This document shows positions 1 through 11,199 of a DNA stretch of 64,000 nt, piece after piece; position 1 is the stretch's first letter, and each line of letters opens with the position of its first letter. Made by a program: the position numbers and the translations under genes. The stretch lies in NCBI RefSeq assembly GCF_004210375.1, contig NC_134833.1, positions 145,816,127 through 145,880,126 of the forward strand, given 5' to 3'. The notes below the pieces were generated by a model that saw only the letters and a program-made list of their open reading frames with translations, did not search any database and was not told where the DNA came from. This stretch comes from Tachypleus tridentatus. Its lineage: Eukaryota > Arthropoda > Merostomata > Xiphosura > Limulidae.

Positions 1-216
1 GTGCCCGCGTCGCGCTAAACATGCTCGCCCTCCCAGCCGTGGGGGTGTATAATGTGACAGTCAATCCCACTATTCGTTGGTAAAAGAGTAGCCCAAGAGT
101 TGGCGGTGGGTGGTGATGACTAGCTGCCTTCCCTCTAGTCTTACACTGCTAAATTAGGGACGGCTAGCACAGATAGCCCTTGAGTAGCTTTGTGCAAAAT
201 TCCAAAACAAACAAAC
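1..216 (+). mobile_element. tRNA-derived SINE, family A (5' end cut by window edge)
   Basis: Contains the conserved body (CACTATTCGTTGGTAAAAGA, then a GGCGGTGGGTGGTGATGACT block, then CTAAATTAGGGACGGCTAGC) and the tail ending in (CAAA)n. The tRNA-related head is outside the window or missing. The conserved central part resembles the widespread Nin-type SINE core domain, as far as I can judge by eye. Confidence 0.85.
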
Positions 217-995
217 ATATCGCTGTATTACTGGAGGACTTGAGTAGTAATGTAAATTACAATGAAACCAAACTCTAAAAGAAAAATCATTATTTATTTT
301 TTTTTTTCCAAACGAAGTGGTCTGGTTTTAATTTCCTTGTTCTTGAAACTAGCCAGTAGTTTTCTAGACAGTATTTTTACTGAGTTATCCAATTTTAATC
401 ATCACATTCGATTCAAAAAATTGTAATATACCGAACTTATTTTCAAACTATAAGTTTAACATACGAACATAATAAATAAGTTTCGTAACTTTAAATCCGA
501 TCATATGCCTAACCACATTAGGCTTAGACATAAAGGGTTAAAAGTTAAAAACAAATTTAAATATGGTAACAGTTTGCAGCGGATCAGGCCCGACAGACAG
601 AGACAGGGGTTCATTCATGCAAGGTTAATGTATGTTTGTGATAAAAAATTAAACAAAAAAACAACAATGATCTCTTTATTCTATTTGTAGCATAAAAAAA
701 ACACGTTTTCAGACTACCAAGAGCTGTGGAAACAAGAAAAGCATTCTTTAACATAATGAGATGTTAAATTTAATCTCAGAATATTGGTTTAGGCCTTTCG
801 GCTATAATCCTATTAGGCACAGCGTTTTATCCCAAGCTTATTGATTTCAAGGAATTTTTGTAATAGTGTTTGTTCTATCATGAACTTGTTTATACACCCG
901 AGCCAGCGTTTGTTATTTTTATAGGGTTTAAATCACCGTCTTTGTTTAAAGGCACTGGTATGTATGACAACAAATAGTTGTTATGCAGCATGCAT
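217..995. other. upstream non-coding DNA, nothing recognised
   Basis: AT-rich sequence between two SINEs. A 61-codon open frame at 505-690 has no recognisable similarity and no context, and I do not call it. Confidence 0.6.
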
Positions 996-1274
996 TTTGT
1001 TTGTTTGTTTTGGAATTTATCACAAAGCTACTCGAGGGCTATCTGTGCTAGCCGTCCCAAATTTAGCAGTGTAAGACTAGAGGGAAGGCAGCTAGTCATC
1101 ACCACCCACCGCCAATTCTTGGGCTACTCTTTTACCAACGAATAGTGGGATTGAGCGTAACTTTATAACGTCCCCACGCCTGGGAGGGCGAGCATGTTTG
1201 GCGCGACGGGGATGCGAACCCGCGATCCTCAGATCACGAGTCGTAGGTCTAAACACTCTTGGCCATGCCGGGCC
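996..1274 (-). mobile_element. tRNA-derived SINE, family A, near full length
   Basis: Read on the minus strand it starts with a tRNA-like head beginning GGCCCGGCATGGCCAAG, has a B-box-like GCGGGTTCGCATCCCC, the conserved body and an A-rich (AAACA)n tail. Open frames called across it are shadows. Confidence 0.88.
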
Positions 1275-3651
1275 ATGGAACATGTAACTCTCAGGCTCAC
1301 GCTCAACGACATCATTATTATTAGTAAATGTAACATCTCAACGTGTTTTTCGATTTCAGTAGGGTTAAATAATTTTTAAACAAAGCAAAATTAGCAACAA
1401 AAGGTAATATGTGAGCGAAAGTAACTAAAAATGTCACAGTTAAGTAGACAAATAAGAAACTGTCAAAACGAACAAAATTAGATTTATAAAGATAAAAAGT
1501 TCGATGTTTGTGAGTAATGTTTGAAGATAAATATCAACATAAAGAAAAGATGCTGCCCTTATTTTTTATTTACTTTTATTTAAAAATGGCGAAATGTATT
1601 TTTTCAAGTGTAAAATTTTACAGTTTCAGGGAGAGTTTGAAATCTAAATACGAACAAAAATAAATAACAGTCATGTGTAAAATTTGTTAATCCTTTATAT
1701 GTTACAAGTATAATAAAATTTCAAATTTTAATAAAGACAAGTAGAAATGTACATATACATAACCTAGCTAGATATAATAATATCGAAAGTTTTAATTCTA
1801 CAAAATGAGTTAAAACAAGAGAGCCAAAACCTCAAAAACTGAGTTACTTAAAAAAAAAAAAAAACTATTTTAGCAAGTCGCTGTAATTATGTTAGTAAAG
1901 GGAAGCTCGTGTCCGTGTATCTACGATACATAAATTTAGGCTTATTAATTCTCAGTACAGATTTATGATTTAGTTTTTACGTGTTACGTTTACCACTCTG
2001 GTTATAACTATGCATGGTTTAGCGATAAAGAAATAATGAAGAATATAATATTAGACCATCATTTGCTGTGCGTGATTTAATATTAACTATTTTAGGTGTA
2101 TCATATCGCTGAAATTATTATAAACATAACCGCGAGTTTATGATATCCTCAACGTAATGTAATATTAACGCGATCTAATACAAACAAACTACATGTGTAA
2201 TGTTGTCAGTTATTGATGTCAGCTTTCAACGTATTCTTGATACGATTTATTAACAAGCAAAATACTTTAGGATGCTAGTGAAGCAAAAACTAATATATCC
2301 GTGATTTTGAGATCTTGGCTTTCAACGTTTTTTTTTATTTTTAACACCTATCTGATTTGTCACTCTCACATCAGCCATTAGATTAAAATTTACGCTTGGA
2401 ACTAGGAAATACATTTAAACTTGGTAAGATATATATTTTTTCGTTTATTTGTTATTAAGCATAACGCTACACAATATTGTCCCAACCACGAGTATCGAAA
2501 CAAGATTTTAGAATTATAAGCATTCCGACTTAACGCTGAGTCACTTGGAAGATATATTGTATCTCTCCCAATTTTATATAAAATATTGGTTGACAATAAA
2601 CACCCAAATGTTAGAACTTGGCGATTGTTGAAATGAATTTTTTAAAAAATGATGACACAGAGTATTTTGTCCTGTTATTTTGGTATTTAGCTAGAAGAAT
2701 AACCTAAATCATATAAGCTTGTCAAAGCTGACGAGATGTCACTGGGTTTACGACTGAAAATATCGCTAACAGAGAGTTTCCAGCTGACAAAACAAAAGAT
2801 TCTAATCTTATTTTAAATCTGATTAGTTTTATATATATATGAGTTAAAATACATCACCCGAGGTTGGTTAGCTCTATTACAGTAATTTTTGGTATGTTGA
2901 CAGAACAATGTTTGACGAACTTCATAGATTACGTTGTTTAAGGACCTTTCCTGTAACGGGAGTTAAATTATACTCTGGAACACAGCAAACTTCACTTTCC
3001 TTTTATAACCAGTCTTCCTTCACCCAGAATTAGCTCGCTCGATTGCCCCGAATTTTTGCACGATGATTAGAACGACCCAACAGTGTACACAAGTTGTCTT
3101 GTTCTAGGAAATCTCCCAAGAAGATGGATAAAAAAAAAACATCCTCAAATTACATTTTTTGTAGATGTTTAAGCACTTAGTTAAATGACTTAAGTAGAAA
3201 CCAACTTTCACAAAACATGGTACGTAGTTAGCTAATGAGGTCATAAGACAATAACAAAAGTAAAAAAGAAGAGGAATCTAATTAAACATTGTCCTACAAA
3301 CAATTTTTATCAAACGTTAAGCATTGTCCTATAAACAATTTCTACTTCTTAAACGGGCACCATAGCTCGTATATAACTACACTCACTGCAAACTGGATTT
3401 ATAGTTTTCAGTAAATAGTACGTTATCTCCAAGCACGAGCTAAACATAAATCATTTCACGATTTATTAACAAGAAACTTGGTAAAAATATTTGATCTAAA
3501 GTTGATAATCGAAACAAATGGTAATGTTATTGATATTTGTATCGACTCTATCGATTCTCTACAATTATTTTTTGCTTGCGACAGTGTTACATACAGTGCC
3601 ACGGCAAAATAAACACAGCATAGTTGTTAATACTTAAAAACTATTATGTGC
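1275..3651. other. upstream non-coding DNA, nothing recognised
   Basis: AT-rich with frequent stops on both strands and no repeat structure, SINE or protein similarity seen. Confidence 0.6.
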
Positions 3652-3919
3652 TTGTTTGTTTTTCAATTTCGCGCAAAGCTACACGAGGGCTATCTGCGCT
3701 AGCCGTCCCTAATTTAGCATTATAAGACTAGAAGGAAGGCAGCTAATCATCACCACCCACCGCTAACTCTTGGGCTACTCTTTTACCCACGAATAGTGAC
3801 CGTAACATTATAACGCCCCTACGGCTGAAAGGTCAAGCATGTTTGGTGCGACGGGGATTCGAACCCGCGATCCTCAGATCATGAGTTGAACGCCTTCAAC
3901 CACCTGGCTATGCCGGGCC
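3652..3919 (-). mobile_element. tRNA-derived SINE, family A, near full length
   Basis: Minus-strand copy with tRNA-like head (GGCCCGGCATAGCCAGGTGG), B box GCGGGTTCGAATCCCC, conserved body and A-rich tail. The flanks CTATTATGT and CTATTACAT may be a decayed target-site duplication. Confidence 0.88.
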
Positions 3920-4094
3920 TATTACATACAATAATGTTTATAAAATATTTTTTTATTGTACAATAAGTTGACACTTGTGGTATCTTATTGAAAGAAAAAA
4001 AACACGTATATATTGAACAAATAACTTAGTTGTGCACGTTTCTTCTGGATCAATGTTTAAACAACACTGATCAGAAAAGTAGTTTATGAAGTAT

Positions 4095-4226
4095 TGTCAC
4101 GTGACGGGGTCGCCGGCTGACCTGCGAGCATACCGAGTGGGTTGAATGAGTTTAGCGGATAGAGCTTCGACTGATACTACCCGCTGTCACGTACAACATT
4201 TATTTTTAAGTGTGGATGTCGTGACA
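4095..4226 (+). mobile_element. possible short LTR-like relic
   Basis: The segment begins TGTCACGTGACGG and ends GTCGTGACA, so its ends are inverted (TGTCACG/CGTGACA) with the TG...CA termini of LTRs; AATGGTGCTC just downstream could be a primer-binding-like start. No partner LTR or coding remnant is seen, so the call is weak. Confidence 0.2.
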
Positions 4227-6821
4227 AATGGTGCTCATAGGCACTAACTCAAGACTTTAAAGTTAAGATAAAAGAGACTCGAACCCGAGACGTCCAATAA
4301 AACACTTTATTTATACTTTCAAACATTACACATCACACACACATATACAGCCAAGCGTGCTAAGGTTTATTAAAAACAATTAGTTACTTCTGTTACCATA
4401 GTGACCGATGTTGAGGAATAATGGTATTAATAATACTTACAAAGAGTTTGGGTATGAAGACATCTTCCTGTTCTTCCGTTGAGATTCTGAGCTGTCTGAC
4501 TAACTAACTAACTCTCTCTGGGCTTATTTTGCAAGCCCTTTTGTATTATTAGAAGTGTGATTATCGGCCTGCTCAAACAAACAGCTGGTTTCCTGTTTAC
4601 TATTGCTCTGAGTTTGTTTCGTGAAGAAACTCTTACCGACACACCATTAAACTGTCAAACTTTGTTTACGAACTCCTATGTTCTTCAGTTAATTAGTAAT
4701 CCCTCTTTTTAACACGGGCTTGGTTGATTTAACTGACCACATGACCTCTACTCTATACATGTACAATATTACCTCCACCATGGTCCGATTATAGCGTCGT
4801 TTCATTAATCGAGGTCTTCAGGCTCAACATCTAAGTTTGTATGTCTCCTTACAAGCTCTCTGACGTCTGCTTATTTAGTTTAACATATACGAGATATTTC
4901 TTCGATTTTAGTTTATAACTTCGGTAACCTCCTCTCACTCCGAGAGCCTCTATTTGTTCAATCTAAACACATAACTGAAGTCTCCCGGTGTGTTTCTGTG
5001 AAGTAACATCCTAAGTGATGCCTCTGTATTTATTTGATCTTTGCTAACGTCACTTATTAGTTAATAGGTTAATTGTACTTTGACACGGTTCTCAGCGTTT
5101 ATTAAGATATTGTTGTGCTGTCTATAAACATTATAAAAGACATGTTCCCTCACTGCACTATCAGATTACTCGCAGGGCAACACGTTTCTTGTCGTGTTTC
5201 CTTCAAATGTTATTTTCTAAACATGATTACTTTGAAAAACATGTTTACTTGTACGGCATCTTTCTCTGTGTATTGCTACAATTGATCGTGGGGGGCGTCC
5301 ATATATTTATTGATGCCTCAGTTGTTAGTTTCCCATACGACGGCTACCAGAATATTAATATTATCGACTTACTTAACAGAGTGCTGAAGGGACAGTTAAG
5401 GACATTTGTAAAATTCGAAACATTTTATAGATAAATGTAACCTGATAGCTGGAATTGGTAAATATAGGCTGAGAGGTAGGGATTATACCCTTAACTCGCA
5501 GTTAATGTTCTCACATTAAAATAACTGTGAATTTATCATTCAATTTGTCGTCTACCACCGTTTTAGTGCTTTTGCCTTTTTCTTTTCTTACCCAAAATAT
5601 AATAGAGTTAATATTTATTTCTCTTCTTCTTCAAGATTTGGTCTATGTTTTGGACCAGGTAAGGTCAGGTCAGGTTCAGCATTGACTTCTCCCCTTTACT
5701 TAATATTTAACTACCTTACGAATAGGCTACAAACCCCGTAGAGTTTCTATACATGTCCAGAGTTGATTTTAGCTGACGAGTTGGTTCCGCCCACTTACTA
5801 CCGTCATATCCAATCACAGAAGGAGGCGTACAGTATCAGCCGACATGTACATTTTGACCTTTGTTAAACAGTAAACAAGCGGCAATTATTATTCTTTAAT
5901 AACAAAAAAGACAATAGCAAGACGTGTGCCGTGTTTGGAATCACATACTAAACAAAACATGAAGTTAAAGTGTTAAAGTATCATTAGCTGTTAAAATCAG
6001 TGTGTCTACGTGTAAGTGAGAATTCAAACACAACAATTTTAACGATTTTCTTAAATTAAGAATCAGTTTTTATGGAGATAGGCCTTCTAGGCCTAAATGG
6101 TAAACAGACGGAGTAGGATCCATAATTTAGAACATATTGTAACAAGAATATTTTAAACTTATATACCATAGATTCACGTGCAAACAAACTGAAGGTTAAA
6201 ATTATATCTCCAACGGGATCGTTTGTAACAGTACATTTAAATAAACTAAGACTATTTGAGTATTAGAAACCGTTTACAATTATGTTTGTCTCTTTGTTTA
6301 GAAACACTTTCTGAAAGATGGGGGCTGACATCTTTCAGCTATTCAAGTGCCACTAGAGGTCAGCGGCAAGGTTACGAACTTCCAGTGATAAAAACTAAGG
6401 GTCTGTTCACCGCGGTGGGCAAATTGCACATATTCTATTATATAGCTTAGCGCTAAATTAAAACAAAGTTCCCATTTTACACTCATTACATAAAGCGGAT
6501 TTTATTTTTATGATATTTCGTCCGACGGCTGATAAGATATACGAAACGTAAATATATATTCAATACTTGCAAATCACTCGTGAGTCGTGTATCACAGCAC
6601 GCGAAGCGCACTGCATCTCACATGTCATGGAGCCAAAGTGGAGCCGTAACAATTCGATTGCTTCGAATTTCGCTGCGTATCTTACAGAAAAAAGCCACAA
6701 GTAAAATACCGATTCTTTACGATGATATTCATAAAGTTTTGGATCAAAAGACTCTTTCAGAATGTTTCTTAAAATATATTGGTTTTGGAAGAATTTATTG
6801 CAGTTAAACACAAAACAGAAT
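4227..6821. other. upstream non-coding DNA, no gene recognised
   Basis: Contains the weak promoter candidate at 5770-5860. Open frames of 64-106 codons (for example 5189-5434 plus and 6560-6880 minus) have no family resemblance; the last overlaps a SINE. Confidence 0.55.
5770..5860 (+). promoter_or_regulatory. promoter-like segment upstream of the hth/Meis-like gene
   Basis: A short GC-richer patch in AT-rich DNA holds a GC box (CCGCCC, 5787-5792) and a CCAAT box (CCAATCA, 5810-5816) about 20 bp apart on the plus strand, 4.9 kb upstream of the first coding exon. This is the only such clustering I see upstream. No TATA box or first exon can be shown, so this is only a candidate. Confidence 0.2.
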
Positions 6822-6990
6822 TGCTTTGGTTTGTTTGAAATTTCGCTCAAAGCGACTGAAAGACTAACTGCGCTAGCCATCCCTAATTTAGCAGTGTAAG
6901 ACTATGGGAAAGATAGCTAGTCATCACCACCCATCGCCAGTTTTTGGCCTACTCTTTTACCAACGAAAAGTGGGGTTGATCGTTACAGTG
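6822..6990 (-). mobile_element. tRNA-derived SINE, family A, head-truncated and decayed
   Basis: The minus-strand tail and conserved body are recognisable with several substitutions; the tRNA-like head is missing beyond about 6990. Confidence 0.75.
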
Positions 6991-7219
6991 TCCTTGTCTG
7001 GCAGCATAGTGTGTCTCCTTGTGGGATTCCATGGTGGGTTAGGGGTTACTGAATTTGTCGCTCTTTTTTATGCACTATTATATTATATTATATTAAAATA
7101 AAAATAAAAACACTGATTGGAAGACTCTGTCTCACAATCACCATCACCTACTCTAATTGTACTTCGATTTCTCATTATTCATTAATGAGAGTGAAATTTT
7201 TGACGCAAATGTCTCCCTT

Positions 7220-8330
7220 TTTTATTGATCAGTGATTGGAGGGGCTTGCTGGTTCTTTCAAGTCAATCAAAATGTTACGTTTTGTCAAGATTGTTTTACG
7301 TGTGCTTGTTGTGGTGGCAAAGATCATGATGCATATGAGTGTCAATTGGACCCACATTGAATTAAATGTAATGGTTTCCCTCTCTTGCACTTTTGTTCTT
7401 ACCTAAATGGTTGGGATGCAGACATATCTATCTGTGCATCCCTCCAGAGCCTTTCCATCGTTATGTATAGGGTCATCTGCCTTCTATGGTATCAAATGTT
7501 GACAAGTCCATGTCTACTCCTGTCTTTGTCCCTACTGTAGCATCTGATGAATGATCGGGCCATTCTTCATTGTTCCAAAAGTACAGGACTATTATTTGGT
7601 CATGCATTCAATCATTGCCATCTCTTTGTCTGAAAAGATCTGCTCAATCGACAGAGGGAATATTATGTGGAGGTCGATAGACTTCTTTTTGGTAAACAAA
7701 AACGTTATGGTGGAACACAAAAAGGCTCTACATCCAGTTCGCCTAAGACTAAATTAAAATGGCCGATTTAATACAGTAGAAGCGTCGAGGATTCTGTTCT
7801 AATATAAATAACATAAAGGCCTTGATCGATTTTTATTGCTTCTTATGCTTTTCTGACAGGAAGTATTCCGTCAGTCTTCCAATTCTGTCACCTTTCGGCA
7901 GTTTTCCTTGAATAGGAACAGTAATAACAGTTTGTGTGATGGACGAGTCCATTAAAGAGCCGCTTACTACACTACTGGGGACTTTCATATTTCATATCCA
8001 TGGTCATATTTCCATGGGTTGCACCATTACTGTCTGTTATTGTTTTTACCTTTCACCGGGAGAGGTTATGATCAAACAGACATTTATATTTATTAGAATT
8101 ACTTCTGTCTCCCCTCTTTATTTTCAGAAACTTTAATGGATATGGAATTGCTTATTGTGACCTAGTTCTCTTGCATATTCAGAAACGAACATCTCACTTT
8201 TCTTTGTCATTCATTTCTACCCGGGTTTTCTGAATATTTGGCGATGTTGGTATCAGTGTGAATGATTTTAGTGATCCAGCGGTTAGGACCATCTCCTATG
8301 ACATTGTTTCTGTCCTGCCCATTTCTTATG
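7220..8330 (+). pseudogene. decayed non-LTR retrotransposon (Jockey/CR1-type), ORF1 end and ORF2 start
   Basis: Conceptual reading across frames recovers the end of a gag-like ORF1 with zinc-knuckle spacing (CACCGGKDHDAYEC near 7295-7340, then KCNG). Near 7760 comes an ORF2 start-like MADLIQ, a stop, then GFCSNINNIKALIDFY, where intact relatives have a WNCRG motif of the APE endonuclease N-terminus. Near 8025-8060, TITVCYCFYLSPGEV fits the next endonuclease block, and near 8130 FNGYGIAYCDLVL fits the catalytic DFNGHH-type motif. Several stops and frameshifts interrupt it and no reverse transcriptase is recognisable, so it is dead. The family is judged from motif order only. Confidence 0.6.
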
Positions 8331-8404
8331 CGGTTCATGAACCTATGACCAAGACTGGCTTCATGCCAGTTAGTAGTCAATTAGGAGTGAGCAACTTCGT
8401 GTGT

Positions 8405-8526
8405 TTGTGTGTGTTTTTCATAGCAAAGCCACATCGGGCTATCTGCTGAGCCCACCGAGGGGAATCGAACCCCTGATTTTAGCGTTGTAAATGCGTGGAC
8501 ATACCGCTGTACTAACGGTGAGCAAA
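8405..8526 (-). mobile_element. tRNA-derived SINE, family B, with target duplication
   Basis: Read on the minus strand: A-box-like AGTACAGCGGTATG, B-box-like GGGGTTCGATTCCCC and the GTGGGCTCAGCAGATAGCCC block. Flanks share CAACTTCGT (8392-8400 and 8527-8535), a target duplication. It sits in or at the end of the decayed LINE. Confidence 0.82.
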
Positions 8527-8535
8527 CAACTTCGT

Positions 8536-8956
8536 AACAAGCTGTTTCCATGTCAAATCTAATGTTGTTTGGCCATCTAGCTCCTGTAAGGATCAGAGGA
8601 AGTTGTCTAGACTACTCATAGGCCACAGTTTTTACCCATAATTTTCTTGTACTTGGGACTGACACTCAATGTGTTGCCTGTGTGACATTCTGGTCATAAC
8701 TACCCATGTATTTTTTGTGCAGTCATTACGACTGCGAACGGTCGGAGCCATTTTAGCCATGTTTTTTCGTGGTTTACCTTTGACACTGTACTGTTCCCTT
8801 GGCAATGATCAAACTCTTCAAATTTATGTTATTTTTAACTTTCCTATTTCCCATATCTTCCTTCTTTTTAATATTTTCAGTGACTTTTCATGGAAAAAAC
8901 AATTGAACATTTTGGTCTCTCTTTTTTTATTATTTGTTTTACCATTTTTGATAACT
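8536..8956. other. non-coding DNA between SINEs, nothing recognised
   Basis: May be further decayed LINE sequence since it follows the LINE relic directly, but I could not find a motif to support this. Confidence 0.4.
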
Positions 8957-8971
8957 TCGTTTTTGTGTAGA

Positions 8972-9247
8972 CCCAGCATGGTCAGGTGGTTAAGGAACTC
9001 GAATCGTTATCTGAGGGTCGCAGGTTTAAATTCCCATCACACCAAACATGCTCGCCCTTTTAGCCTTGTGAGCGTTATAATGTGACGATCAGTCTCACTA
9101 TTCGTTGGCCAAAGATTGGCTCAAGAGTTGGCGGTGGGTGGTGATTATTAGCTGCTTTCCATTTCTTCTTACACTGCTAAATTAGGGACGGCTAGTGCAG
9201 ATAGCTCTCGAGTAGCTTTGCGATAAATTCAAAACAAACCAAACCAA
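8972..9247 (+). mobile_element. tRNA-derived SINE, family A, full length with target duplication
   Basis: Plus-strand copy from the head (CCCAGCATGGTCAGGTGGTT) to an (AAACC)n tail. It is flanked by an exact 11-bp duplication TCGTTTTTGTG at 8957-8967 and 9248-9258, the mark of LINE-driven retrotransposition. An open frame of 138 codons that ends inside it is a shadow. Confidence 0.9.
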
Positions 9248-9310
9248 TCGTTTTTGTGATTTTTAAAAAATATTTTCCCTTTTTAATGGTCTATTTAGTA
9301 CAGATGTTTG

Positions 9311-9586
9311 TTTTTTGTTGTTGTTTTTTTAATTTCGCGCAAAGCTACTCGAGGGCTTTCTGCGCGAGCCGTCTCTAACTTAGCAGTGTAAGACTAGAGG
9401 AAAGCAGCTAGTCATCACCACCCACCGCCAACTCTTGGGCTATTCTTTTACCAACGAATAGTGGGATTGACCGTCACTTTATAACACAACCACGGCTGAA
9501 AGGGCGATTTTGTCTGCTGCGAACGAGATGCGTACCCGCGACCCTCAGATTACGAGACGCCTTAACCCACCCGGCCATGTCGGGCC
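9311..9586 (-). mobile_element. tRNA-derived SINE, family A, near full length
   Basis: Minus-strand copy with head GGCCCGACATGGCCGGGTGG, conserved body and T-rich (A-rich on its own strand) end. It lies only about 50 bp from the preceding SINE, in opposite orientation. Confidence 0.87.
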
Positions 9587-10299
9587 TCTTAGCGCACCTA
9601 ACCTTAGTGCTTTGCGCCTTGAAACACTAACCAATCAACAGACTTCATTGGAGAATGTACTAAGCGTGTTTATTGTTGGAAGAATTTATCCACGCGTACT
9701 GCACTATTTGTTGAGCACGTTTTGTCGGTATTAGAGTTAACCAAAGTTTTATCATTGGTTTTGTTGTAAATACACTCGTCTTATTTAACAATAATATTTT
9801 ATTTCTATTTACTAATTATCGTTTATTGCCGAAAATAATTTCGTCCTCGTTACCAAAATCTGTCAACGTCAAAAACGTTTTGTCAAAATCATTAAATTTT
9901 ATCAAACATCAAGACCGTTTTTGTTCGAATCACTACGTGTTACTTTACAACAAATGTACAGTTACTGTTTTACACCACTGAGTTTTTGTCCGAATCACGA
10001 AGTACTAGTTTACGTCAAGTAGGTTGCTATTGTTTAGCACTAAGACAGTTTTTTTTTTTTTTTTTTACTGGTTGATTACTGAGGAGAGATGGCCAAAAGA
10101 GTCGACCATCTCATCTCACCTGTAGCATAGATATTATTTCTGTTCATATTATACAAATGATCTTCGAGAAATTAATACATCTTCCATAGATTAATGGGAG
10201 AGCTTTGTTTCAATTAAAATAACCATAGCATTTCATGTTATTTGAGAATTAAAATTCTTAGAAACAAATTATCCCATCTCTGTTTTCTTTCTATCCCTC
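9587..10299. other. upstream non-coding DNA, nothing recognised
   Basis: AT-rich with a poly-T run near 10050; no gene or repeat seen. Confidence 0.55.
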
Positions 10300-10504
10300 G
10301 TTGAACGTTAATGGAAGCAGCCGAGAAGAGCTCATCACAGCGCGAGCTCAAGATGCTCGTTTTGTAGTCCTTGATTTTAGCAACTGGTTGAAGGCTGGAG
10401 AAGCAGTGCACGTGGTTTTTATCTGGCGTAGGGACTTCGTTGAAGCTGATCGAGTATACCGCGAGGCCACACGACCGAATCAACCATCATATCTTTCATT
10501 GTAA
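10300..10504 (+). other. GC-richer unassigned segment upstream of the first coding exon
   Basis: About 200 bp with clearly higher G+C than its surroundings and open in one frame on each strand (about 67 and 81 codons). The translations match no family I know. It could be a 5' UTR exon, a fragment of a decayed element or chance. It lies 240 bp upstream of the first coding ATG. Confidence 0.25.
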
Positions 10505-10638
10505 TAAGCACTGATCGACAAGTTCGACTTTAATAATAATAATAAGAGTTGCTAAGCCTAATGGGTCTCAGTTACTACGAGTTCCTGAACCATGGAAGAT
10601 ATTTTACTTTAATGTTACGTTATACATGTTTCTCTCAG

Positions 10639-10743
10639 GGTGTGTAACAAATTTAGTGTGAAAAGATTCACTTATCGAATGACAAGTTGGAACACAGACT
10701 GATCTTACATGAAATTGTGTGGTAGTTGAGGTAAGCGACCATC
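10639..10743 (+). promoter_or_regulatory. hth: probable 5' UTR part of first coding exon
   Basis: A polypyrimidine-AG acceptor (tttctctcag) ends at 10638, and no other strong acceptor lies between it and the ATG at 10744, so transcripts probably enter here from an upstream non-coding exon. An in-frame TAA at 10732-10734 sits inside a donor-like GAG|GTAAGC (10728-10736). If the acceptor is not used, the exon simply extends further upstream. Confidence 0.4.
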
Positions 10744-10922
10744 ATGGAATACCATGAAGGTATCTTGCACTTTGGTTCAACAGACTTGCCAGGATCTCTT
10801 TACGAAACTCAGGGACATCGACAAACATCCGATTTCATTCATACTTCCCGCATATATCAGTATCATCCCGTGGACGATCATGTGACCTTCGTTCACAAGC
10901 GGGACAAAGACGCCATTTATGG
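10744..10922 (+). CDS. hth: homothorax/Meis-like TALE homeobox gene, first coding exon (partial gene)
   Basis: This exon encodes residues 1-60, with Gly60 split by the intron. The family is a TALE homeodomain transcription factor that binds DNA with Extradenticle/Pbx and directs Exd nuclear localisation. Residues 52-60 read KRDKDAIYG, the signature that precedes the HM domain in Meis/Hth; PKNOX/Prep proteins differ here. Residues 1-51 are poorly conserved and shorter than the usual Meis N-terminus, with only a loose match to its tyrosine/glycine-rich start. The ATG has a good context (A at -3, G at +4), and an in-frame TAA at 10732-10734 excludes an upstream start within this exon. The exon ends GG|GTAAGA, giving a phase-2 junction completed by exon 2. 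A good acceptor (tttctctcag) ends at 10638, so the exon may begin at 10639 with about 105 nt of 5' UTR. Identity is firm; the start is probable. Confidence 0.86.
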
Positions 10923-11199
10923 GTAAGATTGTTTAGAGACATTATTCGACCTACTTTCTAATTCAAAGAACTAGCTCGAAGAGCAACGTTCTTATTGAAA
11001 GTGGAAATGCTTAAGAGTTATATTTAGGGACTTTGAATCCGGTTCAGTGATTACATTCAAGTATCACAGTTTAAAATAATTCCAAAAGTAATACACAATT
11101 TTATTTTCTGTTTAAGATCTAACTCTGTGTTAAATATATGTAATGATTTATTTTCAGTTTCAGCTATTATCTTGTTTTCAATATTAAAAAAATATTATT

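Noticed and set aside
3830..3919. Possible true tRNA genes at the SINE heads (A and B boxes)
   Set aside because: The heads continue into the conserved SINE body and A-rich tail, and no complete cloverleaf with a proper acceptor stem could be drawn by eye.
5189..5434. 81-codon open frame with a hydrophobic stretch
   Set aside because: No family resemblance, no splice or promoter context, and a length expected by chance in AT-rich DNA.
6560..6880. 106-codon minus-strand open frame
   Set aside because: Starts inside a SINE, has a competing frame on the opposite strand and matches no family I know.
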